Shown here: positions 24,301 to 32,249 of the stretch, piece after piece
How the letters are laid out: the number at the start of each line of letters is the position of its first letter
Numbering within the stretch: position 1 is the stretch's first letter
Origin: Streptomyces caeruleatus
GTDB lineage: Bacteria; Actinomycetota; Actinomycetes; Streptomycetales; Streptomycetaceae
DNA length: 64,000 bases
Direction: 5' to 3'
NCBI RefSeq assembly: GCF_001514235.1
Contig: NZ_KQ948928.1
Location: 578,428-642,427, forward strand
The notes under the pieces: model-generated
The model's input: the letters and a program-made list of their open reading frames with translations, nothing else
Database searches by the model: none
Told to the model about the DNA's origin: nothing
Translations under genes and position numbers: made by a program

Positions 24301-25602
24301 ATGGATTGCCGTACCGCACTGGTCGAGGATCTGATGGAGCGATTCCCGCACGTACCGCGGGAAGCCGTCTTCAAGGAGGACCTGCTCCGGGGCGGGGTGG
24401 CCTTCGACCCATCCGCCCTCAGTGACAACGAGGGGGGCGAGGTCAAGCCGAAGTCGTACTTCATCTTTTCCTTCGACCACGGCACCCTGCCTGAGCTCGG
24501 CGAGGCGGCGCTGCGCCGCCCGCCGGAGGAGATCATCCTCACCGGCGGTCCGTACAACCTGCGTCGGACCGTGGTGTCCGTGCGTGTGAACCCGTCCTCG
24601 CCGTACCGGGTCGCAGCGAACGAGGACGGCGTGCTCGGGCTGTACCTCGACGGAAAGCGGATCGCCGACGTCGGCGTACCGCCCATGCCTGAGTACTACA
24701 GGCACACGCTCGCCAACGGAAAGTCGGTGATGGAGGTGGCCCCGACGATCCAGTGGGGTTACTTGATTTACTTGACCGTCTTCCGGGTCTGCCAGTACTT
24801 CGGCGCCAAGGAGGAGTGCCAGTACTGCGACATCAACCACAACTGGCGCCAGCACAAGGCGGCGGGCCGGCCGTACACGGGCGTCAAGGACGTGGAGGAG
24901 GTCCTGGAGGCGCTCGAGATCATCGACCGGTACGACACCGCCAAGGCGTCCACCGCCTACACCCTCACCGGCGGCGCGATCACCAAGACCGTCTCCGGCC
25001 GGGACGAGGCCGACTTCTACGGCCACTACGCCAAGGCCATCGAGGAGCGCTTCCCGGGCCGCTGGATCGGCAAGGTCGTCGCCCAGGCGCTGCCCCGTGA
25101 CGACGTGCAGCGGTTCAAGGACTACGGCGTGCAGATCTACCACCCGAACTACGAGGTGTGGGACGAGTACCTCTTCAAGATGTACTGCCCGGGCAAGGAG
25201 CGGTACGTCGGCCGGGACGTGTGGCACAAGCGCATCCTGGACTCGGCGGAGATCTTCGGCGCGCGCAACGTCATCCCCAACTTCGTGGCCGGTGTCGAGA
25301 TGGCCGAGCCCTTCGGGTTCAAGACGGTCGACGAGGCCATCGCGTCCACCACCGAGGGCCTGCGCTTCTTCATGTCGCAGGGCATCACGCCCCGGTTCAC
25401 CACCTGGTGCCCCGAGCCCACGACCCCGCTCGGCAAGGCCAACCCCCAGGGCGCGCCGCTGGAGTACCACATCCGCCTGCTGGAGGCCTACCGCGCCACC
25501 ATGGACGACTTCGGCCTGTCCTCGCCCCCGGGCTACGGCCCGCCCGGCCCCGGCCGCGCGGTGTTCTCGGTTAGCTCCTTCATGGACAGCGTCTCTGATT
25601 AG
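24301..25602 (+). CDS. Radical SAM family protein with atypical cysteine spacing
   Basis: AGGAGGAG sits ahead of the ATG; the protein has 433 residues. A radical SAM TIM-barrel is suggested by a cysteine cluster around residues 165-177 (CQYFGAKEECQYCDINHN), with spacing C-x8-C-x2-C instead of the usual C-x3-C-x2-C. TLTGGAITKT is the likely GGE-like SAM motif. PNFVAGVEMAEPFGF and FTTWCPEPTTPLG follow as in BioB/HmdB-like enzymes. It should bind a 4Fe-4S cluster and cleave SAM; the substrate is unknown. The gene is enclosed by two TnpB elements, and its last codons lie against the right end of the second one, so the natural C-terminus may be altered. Confidence 0.7.
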   Translation: MDCRTALVEDLMERFPHVPREAVFKEDLLRGGVAFDPSALSDNEGGEVKPKSYFIFSFDHGTLPELGEAALRRPPEEIILTGGPYNLRRTVVSVRVNPSSPYRVAANEDGVLGLYLDGKRIADVGVPPMPEYYRHTLANGKSVMEVAPTIQWGYLIYLTVFRVCQYFGAKEECQYCDINHNWRQHKAAGRPYTGVKDVEEVLEALEIIDRYDTAKASTAYTLTGGAITKTVSGRDEADFYGHYAKAIEERFPGRWIGKVVAQALPRDDVQRFKDYGVQIYHPNYEVWDEYLFKMYCPGKERYVGRDVWHKRILDSAEIFGARNVIPNFVAGVEMAEPFGFKTVDEAIASTTEGLRFFMSQGITPRFTTWCPEPTTPLGKANPQGAPLEYHIRLLEAYRATMDDFGLSSPPGYGPPGPGRAVFSVSSFMDSVSD

Positions 25603-27643
25603 CTAAGTGCTCCCATGAAGACGTGTCGTCCGGCATGGGATGTGCCCACCAGGGTGGGGTGGCGTGAGCGTGCAGGTGGAATCCTGCGCCCAGTGCTGCC
25701 CCTCTTGGCCGGTGTCGGCCGGTGGTGGGTGTGCTGATCGTCGTCACGCCCTGGTGCCGGTGAGCTGCGCGGGGCAGGCGTCTCCGGCCCGGTGGTGCGT
25801 GTCCCTCCGGACGCTTGCCCGCGGGACCCGAGGGTCCGGTGGGGGAGGGTGCCCTGCGTCGCCTGGGCGCGGGGCGTGTGGTTCTGCGCCGGGTGGGTCC
25901 GGTCTTGGATCGGTCCCGGCGAGTGGGTGTGGTGGCCGGTTCGACCACGGCTCGGGCTTCGAGCTTGTCGACCACGCTGCGGATGACCATGGCGCCGCTG
26001 GCGCGGTCTACCACGGTCTTGGTCTGGTGGGCGAGGCCGCGGGCGGCGATGCGCTGCCACGCCCCGGTGTCGCGGTCGCCCTGCCAGCCGCACTCGGGGT
26101 TCGGGCACAGCGCCCATTTCCAGCCGGGTGTGGTGGGCCGGTCGGGGGCCTTGCGGTGGCGCAGCGGGACGAGACAGCAGGGACAGTGCCGGGAGGTGCC
26201 CCGGGCTGGGATCGTCACGACGGCGATGCCCGCCTCGGCGGCCAGGTGCCGCATCCGCTCCACGATCTGTCCGCGCACCTGCTGGGACAGGCGGGTGTTC
26301 AGGGTGCGGCCCATGCCCCGGGCCTCCATGGAGCGGAGGTCCTCGACGTAGATCACGCTCGCACCGGCGGCGATGGCCTGGTCGACCGTCCACCGTGCGG
26401 CGGACCAGGCCAGGGCGTCGTTGAGGTTCGAGCGCCGGTCCGACACGTGCCGGATCTCCTCGGCCAGGACGGCGCGCTTGCCGGTCAGGCAATGACTGTC
26501 GGTGTCGCCGATGAGCCGCTGGTAGTGGTCGGTCTTGGCGTGCAGAAATTCGTCTACGCGGCGCAGTCGGTGCTGCTTGGCCAGCACCCCGGCGGCCCGG
26601 AACTGGGCACCGCAGCCGAGCGCGGTAATCGTCCCGGTGTCGTGGAGCCGGATGGCGCCCGCGCTGAGCAGGGTGTTCAGTCCCCAGTCAACGCCCAGCG
26701 CCACGGTGTGCCCGGTGCGCCGGGCCGCGGGCACGGCATGGGTGTAGGCGACGTCGGCGTGTACCCGGCCGCGGTGGAAGCGCAGGGTGGGCAGGTGCAG
26801 CACCGCGCCGGGTGGGACGGTCGGCGGCAGCGTGATCGGGCAGGCCACCCAAGTCCAGTCCCGGTAGGAGCGTGGGTCGGGGCGGGTGGGCAGTTGCAGC
26901 CGCAGCAGTGCCCGGCGCGGATCGTCGGCGCGGGCGAGGGTGGCCTGCTGCCCGTCACAGGCCGACAGTGGCAGCATCCGCGCTGTGTGGGGTGCGGCTT
27001 CCAGTTCGAACACGTCGGCCGGTAACCGGCCGTGACCGCGTTGGAAGGCGGCGATCTGCCGGGTTCGGGCCCTGATCACACCGGACGGCAGATGTCGGCC
27101 GCCGGGGGTGGCCTCGCGGACGGCATCCCATTCGCCAGGGGTTCGCTTCGTGGGTTCGGCCGGCCAGGTCTCGACGACTCCCGTGGTCAGGTCTGCCCGC
27201 CACTTCGCCGACCGCAGCAGGCGCCCGGCCTGTTCCTGGGCCATGCGCACGATCCGGTCATTGACCCGCACTCCCTCGGGCGGGGTGACGGTCCATCCCA
27301 GGCGCCGCAGCGCCATCCACGCGTTCGACGGCAACGCCCTGCCCTCAGCATCCACGCCCGAGGCCAGTGCATCAACATCGGCGGCACTCCAGTGCGCGGC
27401 AAGCAGCCCGACGGCGATGCCGGACACCAGGTCCGCCGCCCAGCCCATGCGCTCTGCCAGAGCGGTGGCCGACAGCACTTCGCCCGTCTCCTCCACCACA
27501 CCCGTCCGCAGCAGACCACGGGCACATGCGGTGCGGGCCGTCTCTCCCTCGCCGAGCGGCAGCCTCCGGCTCACGGGCACCCCTCCTCTCACCCGTGGTG
27601 CTGTCATTCCGATCAACGACACGGCTGCGGAAAGGTCACGCAT
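25580..27643 (-). CDS. tnpB: Large TnpB-like protein of element 2
   Basis: With the ATG at 27643 (MRDLSAAV) the protein has 687 residues, longer than ordinary TnpB (about 350-500). The RuvC triad is intact: D319 in ALGVDWGLNTLL, E434 in VIYVEDLRSMEARG and D525 in WQGDRDTGAW. The zinc ribbon has CPCC and CPNPEC. About 200 N-terminal residues before the usual region and a 130-residue basic, proline-rich tail are additions. The frame is open a further 59 codons upstream, but that part reads as proline-rich filler. A second start at 27607 is also possible. The 3' end overlaps the radical SAM gene by 23 bases on the opposite strand. Confidence 0.82.
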   Translation of the reverse strand: MRDLSAAVSLIGMTAPRVRGGVPVSRRLPLGEGETARTACARGLLRTGVVEETGEVLSATALAERMGWAADLVSGIAVGLLAAHWSAADVDALASGVDAEGRALPSNAWMALRRLGWTVTPPEGVRVNDRIVRMAQEQAGRLLRSAKWRADLTTGVVETWPAEPTKRTPGEWDAVREATPGGRHLPSGVIRARTRQIAAFQRGHGRLPADVFELEAAPHTARMLPLSACDGQQATLARADDPRRALLRLQLPTRPDPRSYRDWTWVACPITLPPTVPPGAVLHLPTLRFHRGRVHADVAYTHAVPAARRTGHTVALGVDWGLNTLLSAGAIRLHDTGTITALGCGAQFRAAGVLAKQHRLRRVDEFLHAKTDHYQRLIGDTDSHCLTGKRAVLAEEIRHVSDRRSNLNDALAWSAARWTVDQAIAAGASVIYVEDLRSMEARGMGRTLNTRLSQQVRGQIVERMRHLAAEAGIAVVTIPARGTSRHCPCCLVPLRHRKAPDRPTTPGWKWALCPNPECGWQGDRDTGAWQRIAARGLAHQTKTVVDRASGAMVIRSVVDKLEARAVVEPATTPTRRDRSKTGPTRRRTTRPAPRRRRAPSPTGPSGPAGKRPEGHAPPGRRRLPRAAHRHQGVTTISTPTTGRHRPRGAALGAGFHLHAHATPPWWAHPMPDDTSSWEHLANQRRCP
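25611..25640 (-). other. Right-end hairpin of TnpB element 2
   Basis: TCCCATG at 25611-25617 and CATGGGA at 25634-25640 form a perfect 7-bp stem with a 16-base loop. It lies inside the very end of the large tnpB frame and eight bases from the radical SAM stop, as expected for a right-end structure of an IS605-like element and for the scaffold end of an omega RNA. Confidence 0.5.
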
Positions 27644-27649
27644 TCGATC
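27633..27649 (-). repeat. Left-end 17-mer shared by both TnpB elements (copy 2)
   Basis: Reverse complement of 22638-22654, identical over all 17 bases. It contains the ATG proposed as the tnpB2 start (ATGCGTGACCT, Met-Arg-Asp-Leu). Confidence 0.7.
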
Positions 27650-27945
27650 CCCGAACCCATATGCGACTCCGGCAGGCGACCCATCACTACAGATCCCCAA
27701 GGAAAGGCGTGGGCCTTCCGGCGGAGGAGTCTGCGACGGTATAGGTGACGGTGTAGGTGAGACAGACGGGGCCCGCGTCCGTACAAGTAACTGGAGTTGT
27801 GAGGGCGCGGGGTCCGTCATGACATCTGAACACGGCGCTTGTCAGTTGTGTCGGAAGCGTGAAAGGCTCGTGTCCTGCCGCGAGGTTCCCCCCAACTCCA
27901 CTGCCAATATGGCGAGTTGACCTCGCATGTGGATGCAGGAGACTC

Positions 27946-29433
27946 ATGCCCGACCTGCCGACCCCCCAGGACGCCACCGAGGCAGCGCTGTTCTCCGAGT
28001 GCTGGGACGCCGTGCTGTCGTACTCCGACCTGTGCACGGCCGGCTCCGCCGCGGCCAACCAGCTGGCCACGGAGGCGTTTTCGACCGGCATACGCGAGGC
28101 CCGCGACTCCGACGCCGGAACCATACGCGGCGTCGGCCGCCGGCCGCCCCGTCTGCCCCGCATCCCCCTGCTGCTGACCGCCGTACGCACCACGGCGGCC
28201 GCCTGGGAGGAGAGCGGACAGGGCCACAAGCTCGACCCCGACCTTCGCCTGTGGCTCAACTCCGAGAAGGCCGCCCGCTACACCGGCCCCCCGCTCCAGC
28301 GCCCGCTCGCGCTGCGCGGACTGCGCGACATGCAGGAACCCGACGCCGCCCTGCTGTGGCTGGCCGAAGTGGAGGCGCTGCCGCCGCACGGCGTGGCCCG
28401 CCGGCTCGGCCTCGACCCGGCCACCGTGTCCGACGAACTCACCCAGGTCCGCGGCCTGTTCCGGGACCGCTGCCGGCGCAACCACCTCGACACACCGATG
28501 GACGCCCGCTGCCGCAGCTACGCCCGCCTCCTCGACGCCGTCACCCGCTCGACCGGCGCCGACGCCCCCGGTGACCTCTCCCGCCACCTCGCCACCTGCG
28601 TCCAGTGCGCCGAGGCCGCCGCCTGTCTGCGGCTGAACGGCTCCGGGCTGCCCGCGGCCCTCGCGGGCGGCGTGCTCGGCTGGGGCGGCCTCGCCTACCT
28701 GGAGCGCCGCCGCAGGGCCGCCGACGTGCGCCTCGGCGGCCGCCCCGACCCGGCCGACGCCGGCCCGCCGAACCCCGGCGCGCACAAGGCACGCGTCGTC
28801 CGCAACGGTCTCCTCGTCGCCGCCGTCCTCGTCTCCGTCCTCGCCCTCGCGGTGTCGGTCATGCCCGCCGGCTCCACCGGCGACGGCGGCACGGCAGCAG
28901 GCGACCCCTCCGGCCGCCAGCCCGTCGCCGACCCCGGCTTCACCCTGCCGGTCACCGCCGCCACCCGGCCCTCCGAGGACGCCCCGGGCCCGTCGGACAG
29001 CGCCACCGACGCCGAGGACTCGCCCGACCCGAAGAAGCCGGACCCCGGACCGCAGGGCACCACGTCGTCCACGTCCGCCACATCCGGTGCGGACGACGAC
29101 CCGGACCCGTCCGCGAGCGAACCCGTGACGTGCAGCGTCGACTACGACCTGGTCAACGAATGGCCCGACGGCTTCCAGGCCACCATCACCGTCACCACCG
29201 AACGCGCCCTCGACGACTGGCGCGTCGCCTGGTCCTTCCGCGACGGCCAGCAGGTCGGCCAGATGTGGGACGCGAGCTTCGCCCAGAACGGCGACCGGGT
29301 CACCGCCACCGCGGCGGACTACAACAAGACGGTCACCGCCGGCGGCGAGCTCGCCTTCGGGTTCCTCGCCTCCCGGGAGGGCAAGAACTCCCCGGCGTAC
29401 GACTTCACGCTGAACGGGCACGACTGCGCGTAA
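27946..29433 (+). CDS. Sigma-like/zinc-anti-sigma membrane protein with extracytoplasmic CBM2
   Basis: ATG at 27946 follows CAGGAG, giving 495 residues. Residues 1-200 look like a degenerate sigma factor, ending in a region-4-like helix-turn-helix (LPPHGVARRLGLDPATVSDEL). A ZAS anti-sigma zinc motif comes next, HLATCVQC (H-x3-C-x2-C). One membrane helix follows (VRNGLLVAAVLVSVLALAVSVM, about 285-306). A Pro/Ser/Thr-rich linker leads to a C-terminal CBM2 cellulose-binding domain (about 395-495), bounded by cysteines (TCSVDYDLVNEWP ... NGHDCA) and with exposed tryptophans. The layout predicts a membrane protein that touches cellulose outside and carries regulatory modules inside. The family is unnamed to me. 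Confidence 0.75.
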   Translation: MPDLPTPQDATEAALFSECWDAVLSYSDLCTAGSAAANQLATEAFSTGIREARDSDAGTIRGVGRRPPRLPRIPLLLTAVRTTAAAWEESGQGHKLDPDLRLWLNSEKAARYTGPPLQRPLALRGLRDMQEPDAALLWLAEVEALPPHGVARRLGLDPATVSDELTQVRGLFRDRCRRNHLDTPMDARCRSYARLLDAVTRSTGADAPGDLSRHLATCVQCAEAAACLRLNGSGLPAALAGGVLGWGGLAYLERRRRAADVRLGGRPDPADAGPPNPGAHKARVVRNGLLVAAVLVSVLALAVSVMPAGSTGDGGTAAGDPSGRQPVADPGFTLPVTAATRPSEDAPGPSDSATDAEDSPDPKKPDPGPQGTTSSTSATSGADDDPDPSASEPVTCSVDYDLVNEWPDGFQATITVTTERALDDWRVAWSFRDGQQVGQMWDASFAQNGDRVTATAADYNKTVTAGGELAFGFLASREGKNSPAYDFTLNGHDCA

Positions 29434-29557
29434 GGACACGAGCGCGCGTAAAACCGTTTGACGGGCCTTCCAGGGGCCGGGCTAGAGTGACGGAAGATCA
29501 GGGCGGTGGCCGGTGGCCGCCGCCGACGAGCGGACGTGAGTGAGGAGGTGTCGACCG

Positions 29558-29626
29558 ATGGCTGTCTTTGCGACGAGCGCTGCCCGCATCCAGTTCATCA
29601 AGTCCACCTCCGTGGCCCTCGGCTGA
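29558..29626 (+). CDS. Possible 22-residue leader peptide upstream of rsgA
   Basis: ATG at 29558 follows a strong ribosome site (GAGGAGGTG) and encodes 22 residues ending in a TGA at 29624-29626. The peptide starts MAVFATSAARIQFIK and has no clear domain. It lies 65 bases upstream of the rsgA start. Between them is a hairpin that covers the rsgA ribosome site (29671-29685). It could be a leader whose translation affects rsgA, or simply a small conserved peptide. Confidence 0.45.
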   Translation: MAVFATSAARIQFIKSTSVALG

Positions 29627-29670
29627 TCACACCTCATCCTCTCCGCGTCCTGTGCGCGGCTGCCGGGGCC

Positions 29671-29685
29671 ACCCTTGTGAAGGGT
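29671..29685 (+). promoter_or_regulatory. Hairpin enclosing the rsgA ribosome-binding site
   Basis: ACCCTT at 29671-29676 and AAGGGT at 29680-29685 are perfect complements around GTG. The right arm is the Shine-Dalgarno sequence for the TTG start at 29692. When folded, it would hide the ribosome site. Confidence 0.4.
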
Positions 29686-29691
29686 CACCCG

Positions 29692-30783
29692 TTGACTTCC
29701 ACCTCTGTTTTCTCCGCGTTGGCTCCCTACGGCTGGGACTCCGCCTGGGCCGACGCGTTCACCCCGTACGACGCCGAAGGGCTGCTGCCCGGGCGGGTCG
29801 TACGGGTCGACCGCGGGCAGTGCGACGTCGTCACCGCCGACGGGGTCGTACGGGCCGACACGGCGTTCGTCACGCCGCACGATCCGATGCGGGTCGTGTG
29901 CACGGGCGACTGGGTCGCCGTCGAACCGGCCGGGAACCCGCAGTACGTCCGCGTGTATCTGCCGCGCCGGACCGCCTTCGTACGCTCCACCTCCTCCAAG
30001 CGGTCCGAGGGGCAGATCCTCGCCGCCAACGTCGACCACGCCGTCGTCGCCGTGTCGCTGGCCGTCGAACTCGACCTCGGTCGTATCGAACGGTTCCTGG
30101 CCCTGGCCTGGGAGTCCGGCGCGCAGCCCGTCGTCGTGCTCACCAAGGCCGACCTCGTGCCGGACGCGGTGACCCTCTCGCACCTCGTGCAGGACGTGGA
30201 GACCACGGCGCCGGGTGTGCCGGTGCTGACCGTCAGCGCGCTGGACGGGGACGGACTCGACGTCCTCGTCGCGGTCGTCTCCGGCGGTACGTCCGTGCTC
30301 CTCGGGCAGTCCGGCGCGGGCAAGTCGACGCTGGCGAACGCGCTGCTCGGCGAGGACGTGATGGAGGTCCAGGCCGCACGCGACGTCGACGGCAAGGGCC
30401 GCCATACGACCACCACGCGCAATCTGCTCGCCCTGCCGGGCGGCGGCGTCCTGATCGACACCCCGGGGCTGCGCGGCGTCGGACTCTGGGACGCCGAGGT
30501 CGGCGTCGGCCAGGTGTTCTCGGAGATCGAGGCGCTGGCCGAGCGGTGCCGCTTCCACGACTGCGCCCACGACAGCGAGCCGGGATGCGCGGTGCGCTCC
30601 GCGATCGACTCGGGTGAACTGCCCGAACGGCGGATGGAGAGCTACCGCAAGCTGATGCGGGAGAACCAGCGGATCGTGGCCAAGACCGACGCCCGGCTGC
30701 GGGCCGAGATCAAGCGGGACTGGAAGCGCAAGGGCGCCGAGGGGAGGGCGGCGATGCAGGCGAAGCGCGGCCACTGGGAGTAG
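29692..30783 (+). CDS. rsgA: Ribosome small-subunit-dependent GTPase A
   Basis: TTG at 29692 after AAGGG gives 363 residues starting LTSTSVFSALAPYGWD; a GTG five codons earlier is the alternative. The N-terminal OB fold (about 20-95) is followed by a circularly permuted GTPase: G4 LTKADLV comes first, then G1 LGQSGAGKST and G3 IDTPGLRG. The C-terminal zinc-binding region has CRFHDCAHDSEPGCAV (C-x4-C-H-x6-C type). RsgA (YjeQ) helps mature the 30S ribosomal subunit and uses GTP only when bound to it. The basic C-terminal tail is typical. It is followed closely by the ada/alkA gene. Confidence 0.93.
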   Translation: MTSTSVFSALAPYGWDSAWADAFTPYDAEGLLPGRVVRVDRGQCDVVTADGVVRADTAFVTPHDPMRVVCTGDWVAVEPAGNPQYVRVYLPRRTAFVRSTSSKRSEGQILAANVDHAVVAVSLAVELDLGRIERFLALAWESGAQPVVVLTKADLVPDAVTLSHLVQDVETTAPGVPVLTVSALDGDGLDVLVAVVSGGTSVLLGQSGAGKSTLANALLGEDVMEVQAARDVDGKGRHTTTTRNLLALPGGGVLIDTPGLRGVGLWDAEVGVGQVFSEIEALAERCRFHDCAHDSEPGCAVRSAIDSGELPERRMESYRKLMRENQRIVAKTDARLRAEIKRDWKRKGAEGRAAMQAKRGHWE

Positions 30784-30846
30784 CCAAGCGCCGTGTCCGA
30801 TTTCCGCCAGCCGAACCTGTCCAGGTGGCGGAGACTGGACACCGTG

Positions 30847-32247
30847 ATGGACGAAGACACCAGGTACGAGGCCGTACGGAGCCGTGACGCCCGTTTCGAC
30901 GGCGAGTTCTTCTTCGCCGTCGAGACGACCGGCATCTACTGCCGCCCCAGCTGCCCGGCGGTCACGCCGAAGCGGTCGAACGTGCGGTTCTTCGCCACGG
31001 CCGCCGCCGCGCAGGGCTCGGGTTTCCGGGCCTGCCGGCGGTGCCGGCCGGACGCCGTCCCCGGGTCCGCCGAGTGGAACGTACGGGCCGACGCGGTCGG
31101 GCGGGCCATGCGGCTGATCGGCGACGGCGTCGTCGACCGGGAAGGCGTCGCCGGGCTGGCCGGGCGGCTCGGGTACAGCCCCCGGCAGGTGCAGCGGCAG
31201 CTGACCGCCGAGCTCGGCGCCGGGCCGGTGGCCCTCGCCCGGGCCCAGCGGGCGCACACCGCGCGGGTGCTGCTCCAGACCACCGAGCTGCCGATCACGG
31301 AGATCGCGTTCGCGGCCGGATTCGCCTCCGTGCGGCAGTTCAACGACACGATCCGGGCCGTCTACGCCTCGACCCCGAGTGAACTGCGCGCCGCCGTCCC
31401 GAGCGCCGGCCGCCCCTCCCGGCGTACGGCCACCCCATCGGCCGGGATCCCCCTGCGCCTCGCCCACCGGGGCCCCTACCAGGCCGGCGCCGTCTTCGAC
31501 CTGCTGGCCCGCGAGGCCGTCCCCGGCATCGAGGACGTCTGCGGCCCACCCGGCCGCCGCGTGCACCGCCGTACCCTCCGGCTGCCCCACGGCACCGCCG
31601 TCGTCGCGGTGCAGGAGCGGCCGGGCGGCGCCGGACGCCGGGCGCGCGCCGCTCACCCGGGCGGCTGGCTCGACGCCCGTCTGCATCTCACCGACCCCCG
31701 TGACCTGACCACCGCCGTCCACCGGCTGCGGCGGCTGTTCGACCTGGACGCCGACCCGTACGCCGTCGACGAGCGGCTCGGCGCCGACCCCCGGCTCGCC
31801 CCGCTGGTCGCCGCGCGGCCGGGGCTGCGGTCACCCGGGGCGGCCGACGCCGAGGAACTGGCCGTACGCACGTTCGTGGGACCCGAGCGGGCCGAGGAAC
31901 TGGTCCGGCGGTACGGGAAGGCGCTCGACGCGCCCTGCGGCGGCCTCACCCATCTGTTCCCCGAGGCGGCCGTCCTCGCCGAGGCCGAGCCGCACGGCCC
32001 GCTGGGCGCGCTCACCGCCGCCCTCGCCGACGGCGCCGTACGGCTGGACCCCGGCGCCGACCGGGACGAGGCGGAGCGGGCACTGCTCGCGCTGCCCGGT
32101 CTGGACGCCCGTACCGTCGCCGTCATCCGGACCCGTGCCCTCGGCGACCCGGACGTCGCACCGCCCGGCGTCGACGCCCCCGACAGCTGGCGCCCCTGGC
32201 GCTCCTACGCATCGCAACACCTGCGCGCAGCAGGGGAGTTGGAGTAA
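30847..32247 (+). CDS. Ada/AlkA fusion: methylation sensor, AraC regulator and 3-methyladenine glycosylase
   Basis: The preferred ATG at 30847 (MDEDTRYEAVRSRDARF) gives 466 residues; a GTG at 30793 would add 18. The Ada metal-binding domain has GIYCRPSCPA and CRRCRPD, whose cysteines bind zinc and accept a methyl group from DNA phosphotriesters. An AraC helix-turn-helix follows (about 80-180; VAGLAGRLGYSPRQVQRQL). AlkA_N and HhH-GPD glycosylase domains come last, with LPGLDARTVAVIRTRALGDP. The protein senses alkylation, activates repair genes and removes alkylated bases. Ogt follows two bases later, so both genes form an adaptive response operon. Confidence 0.93.
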   Translation: MDEDTRYEAVRSRDARFDGEFFFAVETTGIYCRPSCPAVTPKRSNVRFFATAAAAQGSGFRACRRCRPDAVPGSAEWNVRADAVGRAMRLIGDGVVDREGVAGLAGRLGYSPRQVQRQLTAELGAGPVALARAQRAHTARVLLQTTELPITEIAFAAGFASVRQFNDTIRAVYASTPSELRAAVPSAGRPSRRTATPSAGIPLRLAHRGPYQAGAVFDLLAREAVPGIEDVCGPPGRRVHRRTLRLPHGTAVVAVQERPGGAGRRARAAHPGGWLDARLHLTDPRDLTTAVHRLRRLFDLDADPYAVDERLGADPRLAPLVAARPGLRSPGAADAEELAVRTFVGPERAEELVRRYGKALDAPCGGLTHLFPEAAVLAEAEPHGPLGALTAALADGAVRLDPGADRDEAERALLALPGLDARTVAVIRTRALGDPDVAPPGVDAPDSWRPWRSYASQHLRAAGELE

Positions 32248-32249
32248 CC

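Larger units (their letters stand above)
25603..27650 (-). mobile_element. TnpB element 2 (large TnpB, no tnpA)
   Basis: The element reads leftward, with its left-end 17-mer at 27633-27649, the large tnpB and a right-end hairpin at 25611-25640. The boundary on the low side lies at or just before the radical SAM stop codon at 25600-25602. No transposase gene accompanies it. The TnpB is only distantly like that of element 1, yet the left ends share an exact 17-mer. The element ends are estimates. Confidence 0.55.

Noticed and set aside
25640..27025. Plus-strand frame of 461 codons opposite the large tnpB
   Set aside because: The minus strand has the RuvC triad and zinc ribbon; the plus frame is an antisense artefact.
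29482..31722. 746-codon minus-strand frame opposite rsgA and ada/alkA
   Set aside because: Both plus-strand genes have complete motifs. The antisense frame has no recognisable domain.
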